64,000 nt of DNA from VXYL01 sp965199915 (GTDB lineage: Bacteria; Pseudomonadota; Gammaproteobacteria; Pseudomonadales; Azotimanducaceae): contig OZ241348.1 of the NCBI GenBank assembly GCA_965199915.1, forward strand, positions 3,162,001-3,226,000, given 5' to 3'. Shown one piece after another: positions 51,755 through 60,178 of the stretch (positions are counted from its first letter, which is position 1; each line of letters opens with the position of its first letter). Under the pieces are notes generated by a model. The model ran no database searches. It had not been told where the DNA came from and saw only the letters and a list, made by a program, of their open reading frames with translations. A program made the translations under genes and the position numbers.

Positions 51755-53998
51755 ATGAACGATCTCCCCGGTTCGTTGGCTGTGGTCGCCAGCACGGATG
51801 TGCGCATCGATCGGCTGTACAAGCCCATCCTGCGCGAGCTCGTGAACGCGGGCGTCAAAGTCTACGCCATCGCCCCGCCAGGGGACGCCGCCGCGCAAAT
51901 CGAGGACGCCGGCGCGGAGTTCGTCCCTTGGCATCTCGATAGACGCAGTCTCAATCCGTTCTCCAACATTGGGCCGGTGTTGGCGCTAATACGCATTTAC
52001 TCGCGCATCAAACCGGATGTGGTGCATCACTACACCGTGAAGCCCAATTTGTACGGCGCGTTGGCGGCTTGGTTCTGCGCGGTGCCGGTGACGTTCACCG
52101 GCATCACCGGCCTCGGACAATTGTTTTCCTCGGGCGGTGGCTTGCGGCGACGGATCTTGCGCGTGATCGTGTTGCTGCTGTATCGCATCGCCGCCGAGTT
52201 GAGCGATCGGCTGATCTTCCAAACCCGCCACGACATCAACGTCTTGCTGGGCGACCGGGGCGTGCGCACAAAAGCGCAAGTGGTGGATGGCGGGGCGGGT
52301 GTGAACACCGAATACTACGACCCGCTGCACGTGTCGCCCGCGCAACAGGAAGCGATCCGCAAGGAGCTGAACATTCCACCGGACGCGCCAGTGGTTCTCA
52401 TGGCTTCCCGGCTCCTGCACGAAAAAGGCGTCGGCGACTACGTCAAGGCGGCGCGAATTGTGAGAGCCAAGTGTCCGAAGGTTCGGTTTCTGCTTGCGGG
52501 CGACCGCGACCCCGGCAACTTCGGTTCGGTCAATGTCGCCGATGTGGCGGAGTGGCGCCGCACCGGGGTGGTGGACCTCATCGGCTTCCGCGACGATATC
52601 CGCACCTTGCTGGCGCTGGCGAATGTTGTCGTGCTTCCAACCTACTATCCGGAAGGCATCCCGCGCATTCTCATCGAGGCGGCGTCGATGAGCAGGCCGA
52701 TAGTCTCCACGTCGATACCCGGAGTAGAGCAAATCCTGTTGAACGGCCTGAACGGCATCGTCGTGCCGCCCCGAGATGTCGATGCCATCGCCGCGGCGAT
52801 ACAGCAGTTGGTGGCGGATGTCGATCTGCGTGTGGCATATGGGAATGCGGGACGGCGGCGGGCCGAGGAGCAATTCGACAGCCGCTTTGTGGTCGAGCGG
52901 CACATGGAGCAATACCGCGCCGCGTGGTCCGCGTTCCTCCGCCCCGCGGCGCCTGAGCAAGAACGCGCCCCGGCACCGGCGGCGGAACAGCCAAGCCAGA
53001 GGGCACTTCCACACCAACAGATCGAATCACCCGCCCTTCCGTCCGTGTCCGTCATCGTGCCGGCCCGCGACGCCAAAACGACGTTGGGCAGGGCTTTGGA
53101 TTCGATCCTGTCGCAAGACTACGATGGCGACCTCGAGGTGATAGTGGCCGACGGCTCGGAAACTCCAGAGACCGCCGAGATTGCCCGCGAGCGGTCCGGG
53201 GTGCGCCTAGTCCAAAACCCCCACAAAACGATCGGGTTTGGCATCAATTTGGCGATCCGGGCGTCGAAAGGAGACATCCTGGTGCGGTGTGACGCCCACT
53301 CGTTCCTGCCGCCCGGCTATGTGCGGCGCGCCGTCGAGACCCTGCAGAGGACCGGCGCCGCCAACGTCGGAGGCCGGCAGATCCCCGTTGGGACATCCCT
53401 TTTCGAGTGCGCCGTCGCCATGGCCATGACCGCCGTGCTCGGTGCCGGAGACGCGCGCTACCGGCTTGGTGGCAAGGAAGGGCCCGTGGACACGGTGTAT
53501 TTGGGAGCGTTTCGGCGCACCGCCTTGGCGGCGGTGGGCGGATTTGATCCGCACTTCTTTCACAACCAAGACTACGAGGTCAATTGGCGACTGCGGCAAA
53601 AAGGCGAAACGATCTGGTTCGAACCGGCGTTGACCGTCGAATACCGGCCGCGGCGCAACTTGCGCCAACTGGCGCGCCAGTATTTCAACTACGGCCGCTG
53701 GAAGTCGGCAGTGCTGCTACGCCATCCGCGGTCCCTGCGGAGCCGCCACTTGGCGCCTCCGATGTTGTTGGCGGGTCTGGTGGCGGCGGCGCTTGTGGCG
53801 GCGTTCCACAGGCCGTGGGCACCGTGGGCCGCCTTGCTGCCGTCGATCTACGTTTTCACGGTCGTGGTTTTTTCCGTCGTCGAGGGTGTTCGCGTGCGCA
53901 AGTGGGCCGCGGTGCTTGTTCCGCTGGTGTTGGCCACGATGCACATCTCTTGGGCCATCGGTTTCTTTCTGCCCGCCCGCCGGACCACTGGCACATGA
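51755..53998 (+). CDS. bifunctional glycosyltransferase: GT4 fused to membrane GT2
   Basis: 747 residues. Residues 1-400 are a GT-B GT4 enzyme (VVASTDVRIDRLYKPILREL, PDVVHHYTVKPNLYGALAAW, FTGITGLGQLF, MASRLLHEKGVGDYVKAARI, LPTYYPEGIPRILIEAASMS). After a Pro/Gln/Ala linker (near 400-430) a GT2 domain starts: SVSVIVPARDAKTTLGRALD, LEVIVADGSETPETAEIARE, ILVRCDAHSFLPPGYVRRAV, HNQDYEVNWRLRQKGETIWF, then three C-terminal transmembrane helices as in ExoA/ succinoglycan-type transferases. The two reactions would be consecutive steps of one repeat unit. Confidence 0.9.
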   Translation: MNDLPGSLAVVASTDVRIDRLYKPILRELVNAGVKVYAIAPPGDAAAQIEDAGAEFVPWHLDRRSLNPFSNIGPVLALIRIYSRIKPDVVHHYTVKPNLYGALAAWFCAVPVTFTGITGLGQLFSSGGGLRRRILRVIVLLLYRIAAELSDRLIFQTRHDINVLLGDRGVRTKAQVVDGGAGVNTEYYDPLHVSPAQQEAIRKELNIPPDAPVVLMASRLLHEKGVGDYVKAARIVRAKCPKVRFLLAGDRDPGNFGSVNVADVAEWRRTGVVDLIGFRDDIRTLLALANVVVLPTYYPEGIPRILIEAASMSRPIVSTSIPGVEQILLNGLNGIVVPPRDVDAIAAAIQQLVADVDLRVAYGNAGRRRAEEQFDSRFVVERHMEQYRAAWSAFLRPAAPEQERAPAPAAEQPSQRALPHQQIESPALPSVSVIVPARDAKTTLGRALDSILSQDYDGDLEVIVADGSETPETAEIARERSGVRLVQNPHKTIGFGINLAIRASKGDILVRCDAHSFLPPGYVRRAVETLQRTGAANVGGRQIPVGTSLFECAVAMAMTAVLGAGDARYRLGGKEGPVDTVYLGAFRRTALAAVGGFDPHFFHNQDYEVNWRLRQKGETIWFEPALTVEYRPRRNLRQLARQYFNYGRWKSAVLLRHPRSLRSRHLAPPMLLAGLVAAALVAAFHRPWAPWAALLPSIYVFTVVVFSVVEGVRVRKWAAVLVPLVLATMHISWAIGFFLPARRTTGT

Positions 53999-54047
53999 CC
54001 CGCTAGATCAGGTCCGGCGCTGCCTGCCGGCGTCCGGGCCACCTCTT

Positions 54048-56852
54048 TCAATCCAGCGTTCGTTCGGCGATCCGCGGTACGGCGAACAGCAGTCCGACCA
54101 CAAAGAAGTGATCCCAGTCGTGCAAGAGCGGCCCGTAGGGGAGCAACAGACTTCCAGCGAAATACGCAACGCACCCGCCGACCGCGGAGGCACCAAGAAA
54201 GCGCAGCACGGGAGATCGCGCCCGTGCGACCTTGGCGCAACGAACGGCCGCATGCGCTACGAGGCCGTAAAACACGACCTGCAGCACAAGCCCAGGCACG
54301 CCAAACAGCACCAACATGTGAAGGAACTGATTGTGTGGCTCCTCGGGCGGAACACCGCCGGAAAAGGAACGCTGAGCATCAGGGCCCATGTGCCACCGCT
54401 TGGGAGCGAATTCGCCTGTTCCCAGTGGATGGTCGAGCGCATAGCGCCACGCCACTGCAACATCCCGCACACGGCTGTGCGCCGACATGTTCAGTGGCTC
54501 CCGGAACAGCCGCCGTTGAAAGACAATCCTGCCACCTGCCAAATCGCGAGCGGTGCGTGCGAACGCCAACTGCTCGTCTTTGCGCCCGCGCAAATCGTCC
54601 ACCGTTAGGGCTTCAGTACGCCCATCGAGCAACGCCATTTCCTGCCACCATTCGTACGCGCCGCGGTGCCACAGCCGAAACTGGTGACCCGTTGCGCGCG
54701 AGGGCCCTCCAGTTTCACGCCAAGTCAGCGGCAGCGTGCCGTCCTCGCCCGCCGCGCGCAGAGAATCCACGCTCTCAGCCCCGTAGCCGTACTCGTTCCA
54801 CGCCCGCATCTGCACCCGGTAGACGAACCCCGGCACCAACCCGGTGAGCAGATGCCGGCGGACATCGCGATCTTGATCGCCGCCTGCGACCGCCGGCAAA
54901 AGCTCTGGCACCGGCACCTTGCTGCTGAGCGTCGGCGCAAAGTCCCGCCACGGTCGCCACTCTGCGAAACCCGCCCGCCGCAGCCGGAACTGGTAGCCAA
55001 CAACGGTCGCCGGGTATTTTGGTTCGGCCCACACGAGCACCAACCTGCCGCGGGCATCCGCCTTGGCCGCAACCTCTAGCGGCGCATCAAAGCCGGTAGC
55101 GCGACGCACACGGATCTGCACGGCGAACCAACGCGCATGGGCAAAGCCGCGGAACTCATGGCCAATGGCCGGCGGGCCGCTGCCCAACGACCGTCCGCCA
55201 ACGCCGATGGTGCCGAAGGCGGGTCCGCGGGCATACCTCACCGGTTGCACCATGCGCCATTCGCCCCGGTTCGCCCGCGCGCCGGAGCGCGAGCGGAACT
55301 GGTACTCCAATTGGCCAACCGCTTGCGGTTCGCGCCAGGTCAAGATCACGGGTTGGCCCGGCGCCGCGGTGGTGACCGCTTGCGCCGCCGGTCCGAACCC
55401 TTTGGCGGAGCACGCGCGAACCTCCACAGTCCGTTCCGCGGCGTCTTCGAGATACACCGCCGCGCCAACCACATTCGCCATGTCTGGGGTGGCGCTCTTC
55501 TCCATCTCGCGCCAGAACCCGCCCCACTGCCGGTCAACACCAGCCATGCCGGCGACCGCAGCGAGTTCCCCAACGGCCAACCGCAAGTCCGCCTCGCGAT
55601 CGGCGGCGCAAATGCGCGGCGGCGTCGGCGTTGGCAACGATGGCGTGACGTACTCGTTCGACGGCAACGGCCGCCGGCGCGGTGCGAAGGCGCGAAACCG
55701 ATAGCCAAGGACTCGATCGTTCGCGCTGCGGCGCCAAGCGAGCACGACGCCTCCATCCGCGTCCGCAATCGCGTTCGCGCGTGTCCAAGGCCCCCTCCCG
55801 TCGATGTATTGCTCGCTCAACCCGACTTGATAGTACACACCCGCGCTGAGACCGCCAAAACGGTGTCCGACCATTCTCCCCGGCGCCGCCCAACGCACGT
55901 CCGCGCCGGCGACGAGTCCCTGCACTTCGCCTGACTGCGGCGGCGTCGACATCCCGAAAACACCCGCCAAGCCCAGCCACAGCGCCGCCAAGGAAATCAC
56001 CGTCAACGCCAAGACCATCGACGTCCTTCGACGGTCGCCACCATGGCGCAGCCAAAGCCAAGCCGTCACCCCGACGCCCGCGACCGTGCCGACGACCGAT
56101 GATCGGCTGCCGTTGACCAACAACATCGTCGCCACAATGGCGAAGAGCGTGCAGCACGAGGCGATGCCCGCCACCCGCCAGCGCCCGCGCCCACGACGCA
56201 ACGCCGCCCACGCGACAGCGCTCAACGCCACGGGGATCGCCACGGACAATTGATTGCCGAGCGTGCTTGGGTGGCCGGCGAGACCGCTCGATGCGCCGCG
56301 CAGCGCCATGCTGAGCTGCTCGTCGGGCACCTGCGTGAGCAGCAGCCAGAGGCTGATCAACGGCTCGCCAAACAACAGCAACAGCGCCCCAAACAACGCC
56401 GAAATGGCAGTGGCGACAAGCAGGGCCAACGCGAAGGCGCTGCCGCGGCGCACATTGTCCACGGTTAGAAAAACCGCGAAGAAGACGCCCATTCCAAGCG
56501 CCATCTTGCCAAGCAGCACATGGTCCCAGCTGGCATTGACCATGCCGACGAGCGCCGCCCAAGCGCCGGCGAGACCAACGACCACCAGCGCCGGGCCGAG
56601 CGGGCGCAGTTCGCGCAAGCGCTTGCCGAGGACAGCGCCGCGCGCGCCTTGTTGCACGCCAAGGACGGGCGCAACAAAACAGGCCGCCGCGCCCAGGATG
56701 GCGAGGCCCGCGAGCCACACGTTCGGACCGCCGAAGGGCAACGGCGTGCTTGCGAACCAAACATGGGCGAACACCGCCGCCATCAGCAATCCGAACACCG
56801 CGCTAGGCGCAACCTGCGTGGCGCGCGTCTGCCGCAAGACCTGACGACTCAT
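54048..56852 (-). CDS. O-antigen ligase/polymerase family protein with a ~500-residue FN3-like insertion
   Basis: 934 residues. About ten N-terminal transmembrane helices (1-300) with the Wzy_C/ligase-like region GLAGHPSTLGNQLSVAIPVA and VNGSRSSVVGTVAG. Then, where family members have one periplasmic loop, about 490 mostly soluble residues (about 300-790) rich in FN3-style strands: VGHRFGGLSAGVYYQVGLSE, LAWRRSANDRVLGYRFRAFA, QPVILTWREPQAVGQLEYQF, LVLVWAEPKYPATVVGYQFR, LPLTWRETGGPSRATGHQFR. The catalytic loop resumes with HPLGTGEFAPKRW and HNQFLHMLVLFGVPGLVLQV, then C-terminal helices. Likely polysaccharide polymerase or ligase with an extracytoplasmic glycan- or protein-binding insert. It converges with the GT4-GT2 gene. 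Start uncertain. Confidence 0.85.
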   Translation of the reverse strand: MSRQVLRQTRATQVAPSAVFGLLMAAVFAHVWFASTPLPFGGPNVWLAGLAILGAAACFVAPVLGVQQGARGAVLGKRLRELRPLGPALVVVGLAGAWAALVGMVNASWDHVLLGKMALGMGVFFAVFLTVDNVRRGSAFALALLVATAISALFGALLLLFGEPLISLWLLLTQVPDEQLSMALRGASSGLAGHPSTLGNQLSVAIPVALSAVAWAALRRGRGRWRVAGIASCCTLFAIVATMLLVNGSRSSVVGTVAGVGVTAWLWLRHGGDRRRTSMVLALTVISLAALWLGLAGVFGMSTPPQSGEVQGLVAGADVRWAAPGRMVGHRFGGLSAGVYYQVGLSEQYIDGRGPWTRANAIADADGGVVLAWRRSANDRVLGYRFRAFAPRRRPLPSNEYVTPSLPTPTPPRICAADREADLRLAVGELAAVAGMAGVDRQWGGFWREMEKSATPDMANVVGAAVYLEDAAERTVEVRACSAKGFGPAAQAVTTAAPGQPVILTWREPQAVGQLEYQFRSRSGARANRGEWRMVQPVRYARGPAFGTIGVGGRSLGSGPPAIGHEFRGFAHARWFAVQIRVRRATGFDAPLEVAAKADARGRLVLVWAEPKYPATVVGYQFRLRRAGFAEWRPWRDFAPTLSSKVPVPELLPAVAGGDQDRDVRRHLLTGLVPGFVYRVQMRAWNEYGYGAESVDSLRAAGEDGTLPLTWRETGGPSRATGHQFRLWHRGAYEWWQEMALLDGRTEALTVDDLRGRKDEQLAFARTARDLAGGRIVFQRRLFREPLNMSAHSRVRDVAVAWRYALDHPLGTGEFAPKRWHMGPDAQRSFSGGVPPEEPHNQFLHMLVLFGVPGLVLQVVFYGLVAHAAVRCAKVARARSPVLRFLGASAVGGCVAYFAGSLLLPYGPLLHDWDHFFVVGLLFAVPRIAERTLD

Positions 56853-56931
56853 CTGCGAAGAAGACGCGCACTGCCGGCCGGCAAGAGTTTGCCCCGCACA
56901 CCGCAGGCCGGACGCAGAGCTTGACGCCGAC

Positions 56932-58215
56932 TCATCTGCGCCGGCAAACCTCGCCGAGCACGCTCCGGAACACGGCTTCGTACCGTTGCGCCGCACTCTG
57001 GCAGGAGAAGCCCTCGGCGCGTTGGCGCAACTTCTCGGCGCGGGGGTGGTCGCCACGCAGCGTTGCTAGAAGGGCATCGGCCAGCATCCCGGGTGCGCCG
57101 ACGGGCACGAGCTTGCCGATTGTTCCGCCACACAGAATCTCCTCGGGGCCGTGGGGCGCGTTCGTGCTGACCACCGGTGTTCCACAAGCAAGCGCTTCGA
57201 CAAGCACGGTGGGCAACCCTTCCTGGCGCGACGACAGCACGACCACCGCCGCGCGGCCCATGTAGCGGTACGGGTTCGCGTCGAAGCCCAAGCAGGCGAC
57301 ATCGCCCGCCACGCCCAAGGCATGCGCCTGCTCCATCAATCCTTGGCGAAGGCGGCCAGTGAGGTTGCCGAGCACCACCAACCGCGCCCGTGTTTCACCG
57401 CGAAGCCGCGCGAACGCCTTCACCAACGTCGGATAGTCCTTCTGCGGCGCGTCTCGACCGACGGCCAACGCGACCGGCGGCGCGTCGGCCGCGAACCATG
57501 GGTGCTCCACGGGGTCCGCCGCCAAGCGCCGGATGTCGGCCGCGGGAATCGGATTGTGGATGGTCGCCACGCTGCCGGACGGCAAGCCCAAGGTCCGCTC
57601 CGCCATGTCGCCCACGCCGCGCGACACCGCCACCAACGCCGCGGCTTGCGGGTAGAGCGCCCGCGCCATGCGCAGCCGATGGCCTTCGCGGAACCGGGTG
57701 CTGTGGATGGCAACCACGACCGGCGCGCGGACACCTCGGAGCGCCGCCGCGGACAACGCCGCCGCATCGGCGTGCGGCGTGGCCGAGAGCAGCACGCTTG
57801 GGGCGTGTACGCGCAGGTACCTTGCCACCATGTGCCCGAAAACAGCCTGCTTGAGCGACACCGACACGCCAAGGCGCTGGCGGACGAAGGCAAGCCAATG
57901 TTGGCAGAGCGCCGGCGTCGTCCCCAGCCTTTTCAACGCCGCGCCTTGCGCTCGGCAGCGGCGCGCCGCCGCGCCGCCGACCCACCAGGGACGGAACAGC
58001 CGCAACCCGGCCGGCACGGGGTAGTCCAGGACGAACCGCGCCACGAGCAAGTCCACGCGGTGGCCCCGGTCCATCAGCGCTTCCGCCAAGTTGAGGGTGA
58101 CCCGCTCGGCGCCGCCTCCGCGCAGGCTCGGCAACACCATGCCGACATGCAGCGGGCTCGGGTCCGAGAGAGGGGGCGACACGCGCGTTCCCTCAGCGGC
58201 AGCCGAGAATGGCAA
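56932..58215 (-). CDS. glycosyltransferase family 4
   Basis: 427 residues. GMVLPSLRGGGAERVTLNLA (nucleotide-binding Gly-rich start), VAIHSTRFREGHRLRMARAL, VGRDAPQKDYPTLVKAFARL and VVLSSRQEGLPTVLVEALAC (E-x7-E) define a GT-B enzyme similar to N-acetylgalactosamine/galactose transferases of O-antigen loci. The coding frame overlaps the end of the upstream glycosyltransferase by 23 bp. Confidence 0.9.
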   Translation of the reverse strand: MPFSAAAEGTRVSPPLSDPSPLHVGMVLPSLRGGGAERVTLNLAEALMDRGHRVDLLVARFVLDYPVPAGLRLFRPWWVGGAAARRCRAQGAALKRLGTTPALCQHWLAFVRQRLGVSVSLKQAVFGHMVARYLRVHAPSVLLSATPHADAAALSAAALRGVRAPVVVAIHSTRFREGHRLRMARALYPQAAALVAVSRGVGDMAERTLGLPSGSVATIHNPIPAADIRRLAADPVEHPWFAADAPPVALAVGRDAPQKDYPTLVKAFARLRGETRARLVVLGNLTGRLRQGLMEQAHALGVAGDVACLGFDANPYRYMGRAAVVVLSSRQEGLPTVLVEALACGTPVVSTNAPHGPEEILCGGTIGKLVPVGAPGMLADALLATLRGDHPRAEKLRQRAEGFSCQSAAQRYEAVFRSVLGEVCRRR

Positions 58216-59374
58216 CCATCGCGTCTAGGTGACGCTCTTGGGTGAACCGCTCCTTGTAGCGCCGCACGGCGGCACGGCTCATCTCCGTGTAGCGTTCGGC
58301 ATCCGCCGCGATGTGGCGCACGGCGCAGGCGATCTGGCATGGCCGACCGTATTCCACGACCGCGCCGGTGACGCCATCCACCACCATGTCTGGAATCGCC
58401 CGGAAATCGGTGGCGACCACGACGCAGCCGTGGGCCATCGCTTCGATGATCGCCACCGGTTGTCCTTCGTGGAGGTACTTCGTTGGCAGCAACAGAAAGT
58501 CGCTGGCCTCCAACAGGCACCACTTGGCGCGACCATGGACCGGGCCGACGTAGCGCACCACCCCGGCCAAACCTTCCGCTTCTATCCGCGTCAAGAATCG
58601 ACGCTCGGCCTCCACCGGCGAAAGCGCCTCTTCGTCGTCCACGCTCGGCAGAAAGCGTCCGGCGAACACCAGCTCAAACCGCAGCGCGCTCTGCCGATGC
58701 AGCATCGTCGCGGCTTGGAGCACATGCGCGTAGCCTTTGGACTGAATCAAGTTCGACAGGTACAGGAGGCGCACCGTGCGCCCCGCCGCCGGCGCCCAAA
58801 CCCGCGCCTTGCCGGGCAACGCCGCCGGCGGCCCATTGGGCACAACAACCACCCGTTCGAGCACTCTCCGGTCGAATTGGTACATGCCGCGCAGCCGTTC
58901 GCTCAGCGCGACGATCCGGTGCGTGCGCCGCAGCGTTGCGCGGATGAGGAAGCGCCATGGCCGCGGCTGCCCGTGGTAGAACCCGTCGTAGTTGCCCCCT
59001 CGCAGGTGAACCACCACGCTGCACCCCACCAGCGCAGCGCTCCAAACCATCAGCATGTCGCGCACGAAGCCGGCGCGGGACTGCGAGATGATGATGTACA
59101 CGCGCCGATTGCGCTCCGCGAGGCCGGCAAAAAAGCGGCAGAGAACGCCGAGCATCTCCACGCCCCGCGCCACCGACATCCGCGACGGAGCGGAGTCCCG
59201 GTGCCGGGACAGGTCGATTACGCGGCAACGATGGCCGCGACGGGCGAGTTCACGGCACAACATCTGAAAGGAGAGCGCGGAGCCGTGTTCGGGTGGTGGC
59301 AGATCGCCCACCAACAACCAGCGCCGGAGCTTTTCGGAGCGCGGGTGTTCGAGGCGGTGCGGGCCGCTGGACAT
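58193..59374 (-). CDS. glycosyltransferase family 4
   Basis: 393 residues. WLLVGDLPPPEHGSALSFQM (donor/acceptor entry as in many EPS GT4 enzymes), VVVHLRGGNYDGFYHGQPRP, RIVALSERLRGMYQFDRRVL, VVPNGPPAAL, RLLYLSNLIQSKGYAHVLQA and LPTKYLHEGQPVAIIEAMAH (E-x7-E). ATG at 59374 is 14 bp downstream of the sugar-transferase stop. Confidence 0.9.
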   Translation of the reverse strand: MSSGPHRLEHPRSEKLRRWLLVGDLPPPEHGSALSFQMLCRELARRGHRCRVIDLSRHRDSAPSRMSVARGVEMLGVLCRFFAGLAERNRRVYIIISQSRAGFVRDMLMVWSAALVGCSVVVHLRGGNYDGFYHGQPRPWRFLIRATLRRTHRIVALSERLRGMYQFDRRVLERVVVVPNGPPAALPGKARVWAPAAGRTVRLLYLSNLIQSKGYAHVLQAATMLHRQSALRFELVFAGRFLPSVDDEEALSPVEAERRFLTRIEAEGLAGVVRYVGPVHGRAKWCLLEASDFLLLPTKYLHEGQPVAIIEAMAHGCVVVATDFRAIPDMVVDGVTGAVVEYGRPCQIACAVRHIAADAERYTEMSRAAVRRYKERFTQERHLDAMVAILGCR

Positions 59375-59388
59375 CAGCAGGCGGAGAG

Positions 59389-60114
59389 CTACGGGGATGT
59401 CGGTTTCGCAGGCGGCTTGCGTTGCGCGGGCGCGCCACCCACAAGACCCGTGCGGACCGCGCGCCAAACACAAACGAAGAGCAACTTGAGGTCGAGCAAT
59501 GGGCTCATGGTCGCGATGTAGAGCTCGTCGTAGCGCAGCTTGTCGCGCGGGTGGGCGTGATAGCTGGCGCGGGCCTGCGCCAACCCCGCAATGCCCGGAC
59601 GCACCCGCAAGCGGCGCGAGAAACCGGGGATGTCGTCTCGCCAACGGGCGGTGAGTTCCGGACGCTCCGGGCGCGGCCCGACCAAGCTCATGTGGCCCGC
59701 GAGAATGTTCGCGATCTGCGGCAGTTCGTCCAAGTGGAAACGCCGCAGAGCGCGGCCAACCGTGGTCACGCGATGGTCGCCAGGGGCCGCCAACACCGGA
59801 CCGGTCTGGCGTTCGGCGTCCACCACCATCGTGCGGTACTTGAGCAGATTGAACGTGTTCCCCGTTCGCCCCAGCCGACGTTGCGCATACAACGCGGGGC
59901 CGCGATCCTCGATCCAAATCGCCACCGGAATGACCATGGCGAGCAGCACCCAAACGGGCAGCAGCGCGATGAACGCGATGGCGATCACGGCGATGTCGAA
60001 AGCGCGCTTGTAACGGCCTTGGCGCACGGTCTCTTCCGCGCCGCCATTGTGGGCCCGTCCCTCGCGGGCAAGATCCCGCGACGCGACAGCATCCGGCGAA
60101 TCGACCGTCTCCAT
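59389..60114 (-). CDS. priming sugar transferase (polyprenyl-phosphate glycosyl-1-phosphate transferase)
   Basis: 241 residues. KRAFDIAVIAIAFIALLPVW forms the single re-entrant membrane helix; ALYAQRRLGRTGNTFNLLKY then RTM, LRRFHLDELPQIANILAGHM and SLVGPRPERPE are the bacterial sugar transferase signatures (PglC/WcaJ-catalytic core). Short form, without the N-terminal membrane domain of WbaP. It loads the first sugar-1-phosphate on undecaprenyl phosphate and starts the repeat unit. ATG 60114 is chosen because the open frame upstream overlaps the SGNH gene on the same strand in a different frame. Confidence 0.93.
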   Translation of the reverse strand: METVDSPDAVASRDLAREGRAHNGGAEETVRQGRYKRAFDIAVIAIAFIALLPVWVLLAMVIPVAIWIEDRGPALYAQRRLGRTGNTFNLLKYRTMVVDAERQTGPVLAAPGDHRVTTVGRALRRFHLDELPQIANILAGHMSLVGPRPERPELTARWRDDIPGFSRRLRVRPGIAGLAQARASYHAHPRDKLRYDELYIATMSPLLDLKLLFVCVWRAVRTGLVGGAPAQRKPPAKPTSP

Positions 60115-60178
60115 CACCGTAAAATACACCAAATGCCGCGCCGGGTCGCATGGGGTCGTCCCTGTCGCCGCACGGCCT

